DNA from: Paralvinella palmiformis
Lineage: Eukaryota; Annelida; Polychaeta; Terebellida; Alvinellidae
Direction of reading: 5' to 3'
Length of the DNA stretch: 64,000 nt
Assembly: GCA_025642065.1 (NCBI GenBank)
Contig: JAODUP010000103.1
Span: 431,001 to 495,000 of the forward strand
The translations under genes were made by a program, and so were the position numbers. Position 1 is the stretch's first letter; every line of letters begins with the position of its first letter. The notes below the pieces were generated by a model that was not told the DNA's origin, ran no database searches, and worked only from the letters and a program-made list of their open reading frames with translations. Of this stretch, positions 23,288 to 36,002 are shown in pieces.

Positions 23288-23549
23288 AGTTAGTTAGTTA
23301 ATTGTGTCGTTAGCTAGCCATCTAACTTCCTAGTCTCTTATTTAGTCAGTTGTATACAAAACTAAAGCCAAAGATTAATTGAAACCGTGAAGAAGTCGGG
23401 AGAAAATTCAACGACACAAAATCGTTTTTTTTACGGTTTGCCATCTGATTGATGTAAGACATTATTCTCATTCGTGAGAAATTTATTAATAGGATGACTG
23501 GAACGGGAAGAATCCCAGCTCGCGCTACAGTTAAGTAGCGCGGAGAAGA

Positions 23550-24080
23550 TTGATCAATTAAAATTTAGCGCAAGACGGTAGTTGTCGACGATGTAATAAT
23601 TCGTAAAACGAAGTGTGTCGGCGTTTCGGCTATGCTCCGCGTGGCTTTCGTTGTCCATTCCATAATGGCCGCTTGGCCATCGCCTCGCGAAAAGCTCTTT
23701 GCTAATTAGTACATGGGGACAATTAGCTGAAAATGGCATTTCTGCCGATCGCTCGCGTCATAAACAATGCAAATACAAGGCTCCGGACAAAAAGCGCCGT
23801 AATAAATTTGATAAATTGCGAGCCATCTTACATGTTCCAGACTGCCGTTCATCCAATTTGCTGCGTCCACCGCGCAATAAAACCGCACCGAACGTGGCCG
23901 TTCTAATTAGATTACCTTTTATGATTATATCAAACCAATATGCTCTTATTATAATTGTCATATGGAAAAAAGCGATACCCCCAGAGAAAGAAAATAGCAC
24001 ATTGTTTCCTGTAGGGTTTAATAGCTTGATGTATCAAACGTTTTGTCGTACAGGACGGCCAGAGGTCGTTTACAGCAAGT
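23550..24080. promoter_or_regulatory. Motif-rich, non-repetitive intronic block, possible enhancer
   Basis: This moderately CpG-rich unique sequence holds an octamer ATGCAAAT at 23767-23774 overlapping an AACAAT SOX-type site, and several CTAATTAG/AATTAG homeodomain-type sites. An open frame of 127 codons on the plus strand has no recognisable domain. The enhancer role in a neural gene is inference. Confidence 0.3.
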
Positions 24081-24359
24081 AGACACATCAAAGTCACACG
24101 AGGGAAGCTAAATTCTGTTGTAAGACGGCGACAATTTCAGCAGAAGATGAATAAATTACTGGTCCTTTAGCTTTATTGGTAAACACACAGACATAATATT
24201 AATAATATTTACAGACGGTATTAAGTCTGACGGGTTAACATGAAATGTTACGTAGATAATCGGATTATTTAAATATATTAGACATGTATACGGACTTACA
24301 CACATATACTTACATGCTCACCAACCTGCCTATCTATTTACCTATCTACACACATATTA

Positions 24360-24439
24360 ACATATATACATACATACATGCATGCATAAATACATACGTA
24401 CGTATGTAAATAAATATATACGCAAATAAGTATCCCCCC

Positions 24440-24470
<31 letters not shown>

Positions 24471-24560
24471 CATACACATAAATACATACGTACTAACCTA
24501 TCTGTTTATCTATCTATCTATGTATCTATATATCTATCTATCTACCCATCTACCTACATA
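24360..24560. repeat. Degenerate CATA/TCTA tetranucleotide repeat with (AT)n
   Basis: CATACATA, TACGTACG and TATCTATC units, with a clean AT run at about 24440-24464. Confidence 0.85.
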
Positions 24561-24860
24561 CATTCACGCGGTTGACGATTGATACTAAGACGTTGATCTT
24601 AATACTGGCACCCTTTTAGTTTAAAACAATATCGAGTTTTATATTTAAGATAAAAACACCACCACTTATATTTAATACGAAACAATATCATATTATAGAA
24701 ATAGTACTTCATGAATATTCAAATGTAAGCCATTTGTTATAGTTTTCTTTCTTGTGTAAATTAAATAAACTTAATTAAAATGGAAGCAGAATGGCCTGAC
24801 TATTTTGTTAAAGCAACACATTATAGTCAGTAAAAATACTACTAACTATATGGTACATAC

Positions 24861-24980
24861 CTCTATATGATATTGTATATCCAATAAGCAGTCCGTTGAT
24901 TGTTGTTGGTCTGTCCCAGGCTAACATGAAGTAGGTAGGACCTCGGCCCGCAAGATAAAACGTCCTTACTGGGCCAGGAA
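24861..24980 (-). CDS. Nrg: Neuroglian exon: first half of FN3-4
   Basis: The 120-base exon runs from phase 1 to phase 1. It encodes VPGPVRTFYLAGRGPTYF then MLAWDRPTTINGLLIGY and TISYR, the A to C strands. The fly equivalent has VPSPVQGL, FMLHWKKP and GKLTGYKIYY in the same positions. The donor is GTATGT. The acceptor TTTTCCAG follows an (AT)n(GT)n tract by about 13 bases on the coding strand. Confidence 0.93.
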
Positions 24981-24993
24981 CTGGAAAAGAATT

Positions 24994-25042
<49 letters not shown>
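24994..25042. repeat. (AC)n(AT)n at a splice acceptor
   Basis: It ends about 13 bases from the acceptor of the 24861-24980 exon. On the coding strand it reads (AT)n(GT)n, followed by AATTCTTTTCCAG. Confidence 0.93.
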
Positions 25043-25043
<1 letters not shown>

Positions 25044-27559
25044 GTTTTACACCCTTGCTGAATGAATGATAGTGGCCACATTGCTGGTATTTAAGGAGAG
25101 GGACGTGAAAAGAAATTGTATGACAAACCTTTAAAATTGGACGAAGCTTACAGAATTTAACATAATTTAGACATAAGTGGCAACACAAATTTGTATAAAA
25201 CATGCAAATTTCGGTTCTATTCAATAGACACTGAATAAGAAGAAGAACGCGGGGTTGGTAGAGCTAGCTGATAGCGTGCTATGTGGTTCAGGAATAGCCA
25301 ATTGCGTGTATGATCTGCACGAGCAGTGATAAAATACCATAATACAAATGTGTCAAGAACTTGGCACAAAGCTGGCTGACGAAGATGTTCTAAGCCTTGA
25401 TCTCGCCGCTAAATCTTCACTGTTCGGCTCCTATGTGCCGATACCTGAAGTAATCAATGACTATCTCGTGATCTGAACGAAAGAAGTCTTTATTCAGCTT
25501 GTTCATATCGAAGATGTCGAGTTCACTTATGCCAAAGCCATAAAAAGCATCGTAGATTTAATTATAGTCGCAGCCACCGACAATCTGATATGGTACACTT
25601 TCGCCCAAAAGAAGATCCATAGTTCCGTCTTCTGACGCGCATCCTTTCATCTACAGGGAAATATAGGAATCGGGATTTACCTAAACCATAAAGTTACATT
25701 TGGCCACTGCTGAATAATCGACTAATGCGTGTCCGAAGCGAAACTGTCAGAACTCCATCCATGGATCAGTTTTGGTTTACGACACAGCTGCTAGTTTGTG
25801 TAGTCCACCAGGACCAACTCAGCATTGTACCAACTGACCTTTCATTAATTTGGTGGGTTTGTTTAGCTTGAATATTGTTTCAAGATTTGAAACGATTCTG
25901 ACGCGTCGGTCGAAGATCCCCCATTCTGCTGATACGCAACCACCCCGCGGACGTCTCCGAGTCGCAACTTCCTGCGTTTCCGATGCGCTTCAGTATTCTA
26001 CCGACAGTTTGACGAGATATCCTATTTATTTTCAATTAATTTTTGAGACAGGCCTGCCCAGGAAAACTAACTTCCATGAACAATGACAGGAATTTAATAT
26101 TCAGCGAGGTTCGTTGTTTTCAAACCAAACACAGCATTGTGTTTGTACTATATTACAGCTTACAAAGGGATGCCATTTTGTAATAGTCAAAACTCCGCCA
26201 TCAACGAATGAAATATGGGGACAATATCACTGAATACGTTGCCAAAAAGCCACATTCATAAGCGAAACTGTAACTCTACTAAATGCTGCCAAAATTTGAG
26301 TACAGCTTATTTATCATTAGCGCTCATGTCATCTTGGTCTGATATTGGGTGACCTAAATTGGATGTAAATATATAATTAACCCGATACGAAAGCTCAAAG
26401 GTAAATAGCAAGGTGTGCGTAACACGCTTACAAGTACACGCACGCGCTCTGGTGAGCCTGCAACCTACCTCAACCGACGCCATCAGTCTGCCGCTTTCTC
26501 CCAACGTTAGAACACATAAATAAGAGTGGTCTTGTTAATAAGACGGACATACGGTGTCAGCGCGTACACCACAGATAACAATGACCGATGGAGGGGGCTA
26601 CGGGCGTTTTATGGCTCCCCGTTATAGCTAAATATGATAAGATTTGCTGGTGTCAATGTGTCAAGCGTCCATAACGCGCCAAGGTCGACGAGATGACGGC
26701 CTGTCAGTGTCCACCAAAATGGAACACTCCCGGCCCGCTTAATTATGTCCGTTATGGGCCACTTATGGCTAACTAGGAAGTGGACAGCGCCAGGTAACCA
26801 ACGGAACGACCTGGCCTTTACCGCGCGCCTTCGCAGGAAGCGGCGCAATGAATACCGGCGCAGCGCCAACGGCGTTCGGACGCGGTAACAGACCGCCAGG
26901 CCGGATGTAAGCTGATCTCGTGCAAAATTAATTGGCACAGCTGGCAATGGCTACCGTTAGGTCACTAAGTCCTTAAAAGCTTCGAGTCCGGTTCTTTTAA
27001 TGACGAAGCCGTCATCGAATGAAGCGGATTTGCCCTTTCAAGGTCATCGATATAAGTAAGGACGAACGCCTACGGCCACAGCATATGTGCAGGTTTTAAG
27101 AGCATCCATCGAGTGGAGATCTTATCGATCCCGAAATGCGCCATGACTGCGTGGTGTGGGAATTGTGGATTATGTAGTTTAAAATTGGAGATTCGTCTTT
27201 GAGCAATATCCCGATTAAGACACTCCCACGGAAAACACCGACCTTGATCTGCTCCGGTGTTAATGTCGACGAAACGATGAGATTCCTATGATGGATTATC
27301 GACATACGAAGGGGATCCCATGTGAAGCGTTACTTATATGAATCCCATTGCAAAATATATGAGATATTGAATTATTTTTGTTAGCTAATTAAATATTTCC
27401 ATTTCTTTTAATAAACGAATAATGTTCGTTGCAGATGATTCTTCCAGTAATCTGTCTATTCGCTTCTTCTTCCTGTCTGTCCGTACCTCTCTCTTCACCT
27501 CAACCTCACCCACCGTCATCCCTTCTCTCCCGCTCCCCCTCCCAGCGTCATGACACATT

Positions 27560-29220
27560 ATGACAGATGACGTTGGCGACCTGGTCAGCCGTATACCGCT
27601 CACAGCTGACCACGCACACACAGAAGGCGCACGCTAAAAGCGCAAAATCGCCACCGACAGTGAACGGGCTCGGATCAATACCGGGGCCCGTAATTCGATC
27701 AAAGCCGGCACAAACATAAAGGCGGAAATTCTCGGAGCCGGCGAGGCGCGAGCGATGGGATTGCTCTGTGTTCCCAGCCGCTCGGACGCAGCGCAGCCTG
27801 TGTGTGGCCGGGTCCACGAAATTGTCGCATCATTATCCGCGGCGCGGCGTGGCGTGGTCCGCAATCGTCCATGCGCAAAATGGCCGAAAATCTACGCCCA
27901 AGCCATTCGAGTTAGCCGGCTCGAGCGCAGGTTGTGGCCGGCTCCTGCCGCAGATGAGCTGTCAGTGCTTTAATAGACAGACGATGGTGCTTAAGTTAAC
28001 CAGACTGATGTGATTAGGCAGGTATCGCCCGCTACCCGGAATCCCCCGTCGTATTCCGTTCCGTGGACGGAAGCGGTTCACGGCTAAAGGACCTAGCGAC
28101 AGTAGCAGCTTGATTTTTGGTCCCTCGAGACGACCGGGTCGCGCTCTTTCCGGCTGCGAGTTGAGCTGTGCGCGGAATCCTAATAGCTCGGGTCGGATTC
28201 ACCCGGGCGCTTGGCGCACGCCCGGAGAATGATCGGGCGTCAAAATTGAGCAGCCACGGGACGGGCACTCCCGTCGGGATTCGAAGGCGGCGTACCGCTC
28301 TTCTAGCTTGATACATTTCCAGATTTCCCCAATGAATAGCGACCATCCCTTCTGGTCACCTGGTGCCTCCATTTCCAAATCAGATCCGGACTCCTTGTAA
28401 GCCATGAAACACTGATGACGTACGGGGCAGCGACGATCTTCGGTGCGGCACCGAGGTAAGATTCGTCGGATGATGCCCGAGGATCCCGGACGAGGATCGT
28501 AGCTGTCGGATGACAGAGAGCACAAGTGAATTGGACGTCATAAAGGACGAATTTAATGGAGGACGAACTGGCCCCCTATGCCGACCATACCGCTATCATG
28601 CGCGTATGTCGCCCGAAAACAGATTACGACACCGGATCGGGGCACCACTCGGCCAGACAGTACCCAGCGGCCCGCTCCTCGGGCACAGCCGGTCGTAAAT
28701 CAATTGCTTAAATCGGCGATGAAAGTGCCAAAAGAAATCCGGCCAATCCCGAACAGCGCTTCCATTGCAAATGCATTTATTCAGATCAGCGGCGGCACCC
28801 TGGGCACCCGCGGGGACGCTGTGAGCCGGTTCTCAATCACTTTACAAGTCGACGGCATCGTTTCCTCCGGGACGCATGTATCTTCCTTTGGCCCGGGTAG
28901 CCTTTGGCCTGGAAGCGTCCGGCCGGGCCCGGCCAAGAACCGGTTATTAAATATACATAGGCAAACATCAGCCCGAACCGGTCGCCACGGTGGACCGTAC
29001 CCGATCGACGCGCGCACCTCTTCGCAGCTCTCCGCCAGGGTTCGCCCGAATAAGCAGCTTTGATACCCTAATCCGGCGCGTAAATCTTTTATGGAAATGG
29101 TCAACCCGGCGAGTGCGGGTACGTCGATGAGGCGCTCCTCCGTCAACGCGTCCCGATGAGAGAGCCCTTTCTCCAGCCGGCGTTAGGCCTATAAACGGCC
29201 GAGTGCTCGTCCGCGTTAAG
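27560..29220. other. Large CpG-rich intronic block
   Basis: About 1.6 kb rich in CG dinucleotides, with overlapping open frames on both strands and no detectable protein family. It is the longest such block in the window. Confidence 0.4.
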
Positions 29221-29399
29221 CCTCTTAATATACTGCCTTAGCCATAATCACCGTACGGCTATTTAGTTGGTACTCTACAATGTAATAAAGATAACTAGCG
29301 GACAGCTGATGATGACCAGCAAAGAGTAGGGACAACCATCCTCACAATTATATGTCTTAGGTTATCTCAGAATGTTAAAAAGTATCAATAGTAACAGTG

Positions 29400-30140
29400 C
29401 TTGTAATATTAGTGTATTATTATTAGTAGTAGTAGTAGCAGCAGTAGTAGTAATAGTAATAGCCGTAGAGATAATAGTAGTAGTATTACAACAACAACTA
29501 CTACTACTACTAACAATAATGGCTACAATAACAACATTATTATTATTATTATTATTATTATTTGCTGGTGTTGGTTTTTGTATTAAAGTAATTAAATATG
29601 TGTAGAAGTAGCTCTACCTGTAATAATTTTATTATTACTATCATTACTACTAAGAGTAGTGGTGCTACTCTTAGACTTAGTGTCATGGTGGGTGTAACAG
29701 TAGTTGTAATACTAGCAACATCAAGACAAAAATACGTTAAAATAACAAGAACCAATATAGTAATGATAATAATAATAATAATAGCAGAATAAAGTATGGT
29801 CGTAGAGATAGTAGTAGTAACTAGCGGCAAGAATAGTAGTAGCAATGGTAGTTGTTGTTATTATGGTGGTTGTCATGGTGGTATTGGTGATGATGACGAT
29901 GATGATTAATGATGACAGTAGCAATTAGTAATGCTAATTGGGTATGGTAGTAATAGTCAAAGCCACAGCAGTAGTAGCAGTAGAAATAATAGTGGTTGTA
30001 ACAGTAGTAGGCGAACCAGTAGTATTAATAGTAGAGATATTATTTGAATTAATAATAATAATAATAATAATTATGATTATTATTATTATTATAGTGTTTG
30101 CAGCAGGTGTTGTAAAGTTTGTTGTTGGTGTTGTGAACTA
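29400..30140. repeat. Imperfect trinucleotide-rich domain (AGT/AAT/ATT/GGT)
   Basis: Blocks of TAGTAG, AATAAT, ATTATT and GGTGAT alternate over 700 bases. All open frames here (poly-Val, poly-Ile, poly-Thr) follow from the period of three. It is probably an old microsatellite nursery, perhaps seeded from LINE tails. Confidence 0.8.
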
Positions 30141-30396
30141 ACCGACTCTACACTATGTTTAGTATCATTTACTGTAACAATCAGTTTGAGTCACCAAAGT
30201 CTCGTCAGCCACCAATCAACAGCCAGTCACTCTCACAGAAACCCCCCCCGTCCCCGGACATCCTTCCCTCCTCCGAAGTACAACAGTCGTACACTTCTAA
30301 ACGAAACCGACCAAATAACTATGAGAAACACCACCTCCGCTGACCATAAACGTAAAGCGAGCCAACATTAATGGCCCAGGCATTGGGATAACGTAC

Positions 30397-30628
30397 CTCC
30401 TTCTTCCGTGATGAACGTAATCTGTTTGCTGGCTGGTCCCTGATATTTGGCATTCAAGGCTAGAATCTGTGCCGTGATGTTCGTATAAGGCCAAAGATTG
30501 TAGACGTGCCCGCTGCTGGTGTCCCTCTTCGATCGAGGACTGACGCGCCAACACGGGCCCGGCTCCCGGAAGATGATGCTGTGTTCTCTCAGTGAGCTCC
30601 GGCCTTCGTTCGTCTTCCAGTACTGTAT
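30397..30628 (-). CDS. Nrg: Neuroglian exon: second half of FN3-3
   Basis: The 232-base exon runs from phase 0 to phase 1. It starts IQYWKTNEGRSSLREHS and ends ALNAKYQGPASKQITF then ITEEG, both typical of neuroglian FN3-3. Between them is an insertion of about 15-20 residues relative to fly neuroglian. It contains a tryptophan, a cysteine and the dibasic sequence PRSKRD (coding bases 30524-30535 for RSKR), which fits the R-X-K/R-R proprotein convertase consensus. The donor is GTACGT and the acceptor is CTTTCAG. Confidence 0.92.
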
Positions 30629-30816
30629 CTGAAAGGGTGATTATCAGTGGTCTGCGTTATCGGGATCGTTGGTACGCTCGGCATTCGGGCATTCTCCTGT
30701 CGGGTTGCCGTTGTCGGCATTTGTTTACACCCCGTGGCTTGATTTCCTCACCCACTCTCCCCTTCTGTGTACATATTGTGTGTGCGTGTATGCGTGTGCA
30801 CGACAATGTCCATATG

Positions 30817-30858
<42 letters not shown>

Positions 30859-30948
30859 GTGTGTGTGTGTGTTAATCTCTGTGTATGTTGCTATATATTA
30901 GTGGGAAGATAACCAATGACTGAGTATAGTCCAAGTATATAAACAAGA

Positions 30949-31004
<56 letters not shown>

Positions 31005-31937
31005 TTTAAACAATTTAATACTGGTATCAATAATATAGTTACCACCTTATTAAAATAAACAAATCGTGATTCTATTATAGGTTTTAAGTTATGCCAACAT
31101 ATCGATGCATCTGCCTAAATATGCTCTAAAAATATTTACGCATGCGCCTGTATGCGTGTGTGTCAGTCAACACGTGTGCGGCTGAATGTATACGTGTGTG
31201 TGCCATCAGAAATTCGACTAATCTATCCACATTGTTATTGTTCTGTTTAGCTTCCAATATAACTCCCGACATCGTGACATTTATGTTCCTAAGACCGCTA
31301 AATCACTGCGCCCATTTCCCCGCTTCGCCGAGTGAATCCCTCATTCGGCGGTTTGCCCGATGCTCGCAAACTCCCTCAAAATTATTATGGTTTGTGCATA
31401 CGCGCCAACATTGACGAAAACCGGATCAGCTCGCCAGCCACCAGACGGCGAGGAAGAAAATACAACGACTGGGCGGCCCCGCTCCAATAGCCCATCACGG
31501 CATCAATGGAACTGCGGATGCGGGCGCCCCTCACCAGCGTCCAAACGTCGGGCGGAATGGCTACTTCATTACAGCGCACAGCTGACCACGGCCATTCCGT
31601 CCCGCTGGCGAGGTGATAAATGGATCTGTCAACAGATGGCGTGCGAGCCTGGCCCAATTCAAGCCTCCTACAATGGGCATTACACGAATCTGCATTAAAA
31701 GCGCAGAGGACACTGTTACGGTGTCGTAAAACGGGATTTATATTTTTCCTTGATCTCCAGTATCGTTCCGGAGTACATAGTCCGGAAATCCATCAGGGTT
31801 TATTGTTAAATGAAGAGAAATGGACGAACGGGGGGAAGTTGCCATCGAGCGCATTAATATTAATATTTCGCGGCGATTTATATTGATTTCGGTGAAGTGT
31901 ACGCATTTCGGGAGGAGCTTTTTAAAGCAAAGATTAC
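30629..31937. other. Neuroglian intron of 1309 bases
   Basis: It holds (AT)n tracts at 30819-30855 and 30953-31000 and a mildly CpG-rich stretch at 31280-31700. No gene is seen. Confidence 0.7.
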
Positions 31938-32068
31938 CTTGTATCCTCTGAAGAATCCCTGCATCCTCCAGGGCCCAGTGTTAACCGAATCCCACATAAA
32001 ATCCGCTGTCGTCGAGGTTAATTTCTTTACAGGATGAAGCTTGAAGTTCTGAGGTATTTCTTTGGGAA
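31938..32068 (-). CDS. Nrg: Neuroglian exon: first half of FN3-3
   Basis: The 131-base exon runs from phase 1 to phase 0. Joined to the previous exon it reads VPKEIPQNFKLHPVKK, then STTADFMWDSVN and GFFRGYK. This is the A, B and C strand part of an FN3 domain, with the usual tryptophan. The donor is GTAATC and the acceptor is GTTGCAG. The exon is too short to stand out as an open frame and was found from splice sites and homology. The next intron is 1309 bases long. Confidence 0.88.
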
Positions 32069-32736
32069 CTGCAACATTTCGGGGACGGAAAACAACAGTA
32101 CAGCAACGACAACAACATTAACGACATTAATAATTGCAATAATCCGAAACCGGGTCAAATTACGTGCGAAGGGGTTCGGCGATCGATGCGGTTTACTCGA
32201 AGTTCGCCGCCAGACGGGCGAATGAAGATTTATTAACAGCGGAATCAAAGCAACAGAAGACGACAAATGAAGTGATTTCTTCCAGAATAAGATAAATGAA
32301 TCAAAGTCAGAGGAAAAGGCGCTCTAATTAAAACTAAAGACGCCCTGATTTAGAGGTTGCCACTTGGCGAATAGCTTCTTTTTACGGTGTGTTTTTACAT
32401 CAGAATCAATATTCTTCATCAATGGATGCTGTACCGTGGCTAGAACGTAAAGAATTAAAATGATAGGCATACAGAGCAAAATACAGAGAAATGGAACGGA
32501 AAAAAGACAAAACAATACGAGGCCCATCACTTAGGCGGTTTTGTGGTCTTGCTCGCACGCATGCACGCGCGCGTACACGATCACCCTTCTGGAATAAGTC
32601 CCCAGATGAATCGTCCATAGTTTGAATTCAGGACTGGACACACACGCACGCACGCACGCACGCACAGAGAGAGAGAGAGAGAGAGAGAGTGAGTGATTCC
32701 TACATACATGCATATGGGAGACACATCAGTACACAA

Positions 32737-32783
<47 letters not shown>

Positions 32784-32914
32784 TTCAATGTACAACCAAA
32801 AACGTTGAAGTAGTACATATACAAGTAATCAGACAAATAGACATACCAACAAAAACAAATTATGTGCTTTCAATAAGTTTTTGGTAGGAATCTTAAACAA
32901 GATACTCATTGCCG

Positions 32915-32916
<2 letters not shown>

Positions 32917-32981
<65 letters not shown>
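32917..32981. repeat. (AT)n microsatellite, about 32 units
   Basis: One of the longest clean AT runs in the window. Another AT run of about 20 units lies at 32741-32780. Confidence 0.97.
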
Positions 32982-32982
<1 letters not shown>

Positions 32983-34089
32983 ATCCTATAACGCAAGACC
33001 TGTAAGCAGACAGGTACGGAGACAGACAGGAAAACAAACGGACAGATAAAGATGGAGACGGGTATAAACAGATCGGCAAGCATACAGGGAAACTAGCAGG
33101 AGAACAGACAGCAACTACTCGAAGACGTTTCCCCTTCCATCCTCCCCCCCCCGACGCGCACAGACATGGACATCGACAGACAGAGATCAACGCGTACGGA
33201 AAGATGACGAGAAGCTGGAAGTCGGGGCTATGACGCCCATCTCTACGATGAAGTATTCATAGAGATAATTACGATATGACATTAGCAGCAGCCCGAGCCA
33301 TCCGTCGGCGACCGTGTCCGGACACCTCAGCTCGACCATCGACAACGATTAATGACACCTCGGTCGTCATAAACTAGTAACAACGTACCGTTCACGGGCT
33401 GGCCGTGTTTATTGTATTAATTATGCAATGCTCCTCCGTAGGCGTCCTTAGCGACTAGCGGGACGTCGCTCGGCGGAATGCCGGCCGGCGCGGTTCCGGT
33501 AAGAGGCTATGGAGGCGCCACCTTCGGGAGAGCGTCACGTGGCCCTTTTATCGGCGCATTACAGCCCGGGCGGATTATCTCCATCCCGACGAAAGACGAG
33601 TGGCCAAAAACGCCGAATGTTCCGCCCCGGGGGCGATAGAACGATGCTAGACGTGTTTAGGGGGGAACGGCAGGAATGTGTGTGTGTGTGGGGGGTGTTC
33701 GCAGGATGGAGATGGTTAAGACGGATGACACTCGAGTAAGTTGAAGCCGGGTCCTTCACCTTTACATCCGGGCGTGTTTACGTCTTGGCGCACAACAGTG
33801 ACGATATTCGGCACGGAAACAGAGGGTGGACAGCCCCCGGGGAGTCGGACCGGGATAAATCCATCTGATGCGAGTCGTTAGGCTGATGAATTGGGATTGC
33901 CAGATCCCACCCGACCCCACCCCCCGAGCAGGACGGAGTAAACACATTCTGTACTTGGGCTGCTTGGGGTATGGGCGGGGGGAGGACTTTCGTCTGGGGT
34001 TATGTCGGTATTTGGTGGATCATAACAGACGTAGATGGCAAAGGTGAACAGAGGATTGGCAGTTGATGCTCAACAACTGATGATCAGTA

Positions 34090-34275
34090 GTTGACTGGGT
34101 GAGTGAGTGAGTGAGCGAGTTAATGAGTGAGCGACTGGTTTGTTCAGCCTTGGCGCTGGTCACACCTGGGACACATGACCACAAGGGGGGGGGGGGCTCA
34201 ATAGAGAAAGTTCCTCGAAACACAGCAGTGAGTCAGATTCGAACCCACAGCTAGGATGTCTGCGCTACTGGGATG
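34090..34275 (-). mobile_element. GAGT-tailed tRNA SINE (family 4)
   Basis: On the minus strand it has a tRNA-like head with GTGGGTTCGAATCTGACTC, then a poly-C stretch, CATGTGTCCCAGGTGTGACC and AGCGCCAAGGCTGAAC, then a CTCA-repeat tail. Confidence 0.75.
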
Positions 34276-34734
34276 CCTCTTCCCCCCCCCCCGATGATCA
34301 ATAGCTGATTATAGGCCACTGATTGCCAGTAGTTGATGATCAATAATTGATACTTGGCATTTTATAATTTGATTCTCAACCCAACAGAGATATCCTCACA
34401 CTATTTACTCAGACGCACAAGTCGTGCCAAAAGAGAAATACCGAAAACCCTAACTCTAAGATATTCATACCGAGGTCAAACAAAATGGAAGAAGACCTTT
34501 AACAACAGTTCAATGGTATTATTCTGTTTTGACGCCTGCCGGTCACGAATTCAGCGAACCGTGCCAGACGTGCGATGAATGATGAGTTGACGTTGAAATG
34601 GGCTGACGAAACGATATCGATAGGTTGAGAAGAAAATGATCTTCATCACCTGTCAGTCTATCGCCGCAGATTCATTACCTTCACCTCCGAAGCTGGAACT
34701 ATGCATGCGTCCTTTTCCCGGCGAATATTATCCC

Positions 34735-34835
34735 AGCGGTCGTGCTCTACCGGGATTCGAACCCGTTCTGCCAATTTAATACCATGCCCAAGAGTATACA
34801 TCCGCCAGCTGAGCCGCGGGGACACCCATGACGCG
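34735..34835 (-). mobile_element. tRNA-like SINE head
   Basis: On the minus strand it has GGCTCAGCTGGCGGATG (A-box like) and GGGTTCGAATCCCGG (B-box like), about 45 bases apart. The anticodon arm is not convincing, so I do not call it a tRNA gene. Confidence 0.5.
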
Positions 34836-34849
34836 GGACATTTTGTTGG

Positions 34850-35640
34850 CGAACAATTAATAATTCAGCGTCATCTATTTTCCGACGTGACGTATCGCGA
34901 TGACCCCAATAACGACCCTTATTACGGCGGGCCACGTTGACGCTAGGCCGCGTGATATACCGTGATATCGCTTATTAACGGCGACGTCGACGGCGAGCCG
35001 CGCGAGCATCCGCGCGTCGCCGCCGCATCGCGACAGATTTATCCGACTTACGCGGAAGCGGCGTGTCACGCGCCGAAACCGGGTAATAATATTACGAACA
35101 AGGACCGGAAGCTGATTCTCCGCGGACTCGCCCGTCGGCGATATTGAAAGCGGGATGGGTCTGAGTTCGGCAATAAACGGAGCCGAAATTGCCGACGGGC
35201 CGAGCTCGGAAAACGCTTTCGCTCCCCGGTCACATCAACCGAGGTGAGCGTGGTCAAATCCGGCGCCAAGAATGATGTCCATATTTATTGTCTTTCCATC
35301 GAGCTCCGGACGGACGGACCGACGGACGCACACACCGACGCACAGACACACGCGCGCACACGCCGCACCGCACCGAACTGCAGCGAATGGACGCTCCAAT
35401 CTGTGGCCATTTTCCCTTTCTCGGCACGATGTGGGTCAAAGCTAACGTCGCCCGTGTGCCGTCAGCGGATCTGCATATACTCTCAATAACGGACCTACGA
35501 CGCGCCCGAAGGGATTTGGCTAGCAGACGCGAGACGAACTCCAGACGTTCACCGGAGCAAGACAACGGCTCCAAAATCGAGGTCGGTTCGACCTGCAACG
35601 AGCGAACGGTCCTGGGAAGGGCCACTCCCGAGATTAGGTA
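34850..35640. other. CpG-rich intronic block
   Basis: CG-dense, with a stretch around 34980-35040 made almost entirely of CGCG-type words. Overlapping open frames on both strands (up to 132 codons) show no domain. Confidence 0.4.
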
Positions 35641-35924
35641 ACCGATGAGCACGTGGACAAGGAGGTCGAGAGACCGTATATGGCCCTACCTCAACCCCCC
35701 CCCCCTCCGCAAACAGCAAGTATCTCCTGATTAGCAACGTATTTCGTTACTGCGCAATACTGAACTGATTTGGCCCACCCCAAAAAATGTGATTAGCGTC
35801 GAATCAGACTTTAAAATCAGAGTTCTCTCTTTATTGGCCAGCTTCCTGACAGTGCATTACAATAACAATCTTCTGACTTCCGACCTAATTGGCGCACGAC
35901 CGCAGTTATCATTAATGAACACAC

Positions 35925-35965
35925 AGAGAGGGGGAGGAGGGGGGGAGGTAGAGGTAGAGAGAGAG

Positions 35966-36002
<37 letters not shown>
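35925..36002. repeat. GA-rich simple repeat with poly-G
   Basis: GAGGGGGAGG followed by GA repeats. Confidence 0.9.

Larger units (their letters stand above)
18441..24860. other. Neuroglian intron of 6420 bases
   Basis: No host gene is seen. It contains a perfect short hairpin (18567-18599), a 360-base AC/AG/GATA compound array, a dead LINE (20340-22610), Tigger-like fragments, an (AT)n cruciform (23123-23287), a motif-rich block (23550-24080) and CATA/TCTA repeats (24360-24560). Confidence 0.75.
24981..30396. other. Neuroglian intron of 5416 bases
   Basis: No gene is seen. The (AC)(AT) tract at 24994-25042 touches the downstream exon. The stretch 25050-26500 is unassigned, mostly AT-rich DNA. 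CpG-rich blocks occupy 26600-26960 and 27560-29220, and a trinucleotide-rich domain occupies 29400-30140. Confidence 0.7.

Noticed and set aside
27548..29146. Overlapping frames up to 161 codons on both strands
   Set aside because: CpG-rich composition depletes stop codons; no domain, splice support or codon pattern was seen.
34850..35660. Frames of 117 and 132 codons on opposite strands
   Set aside because: They mirror each other over GC-rich DNA and show no known motif.
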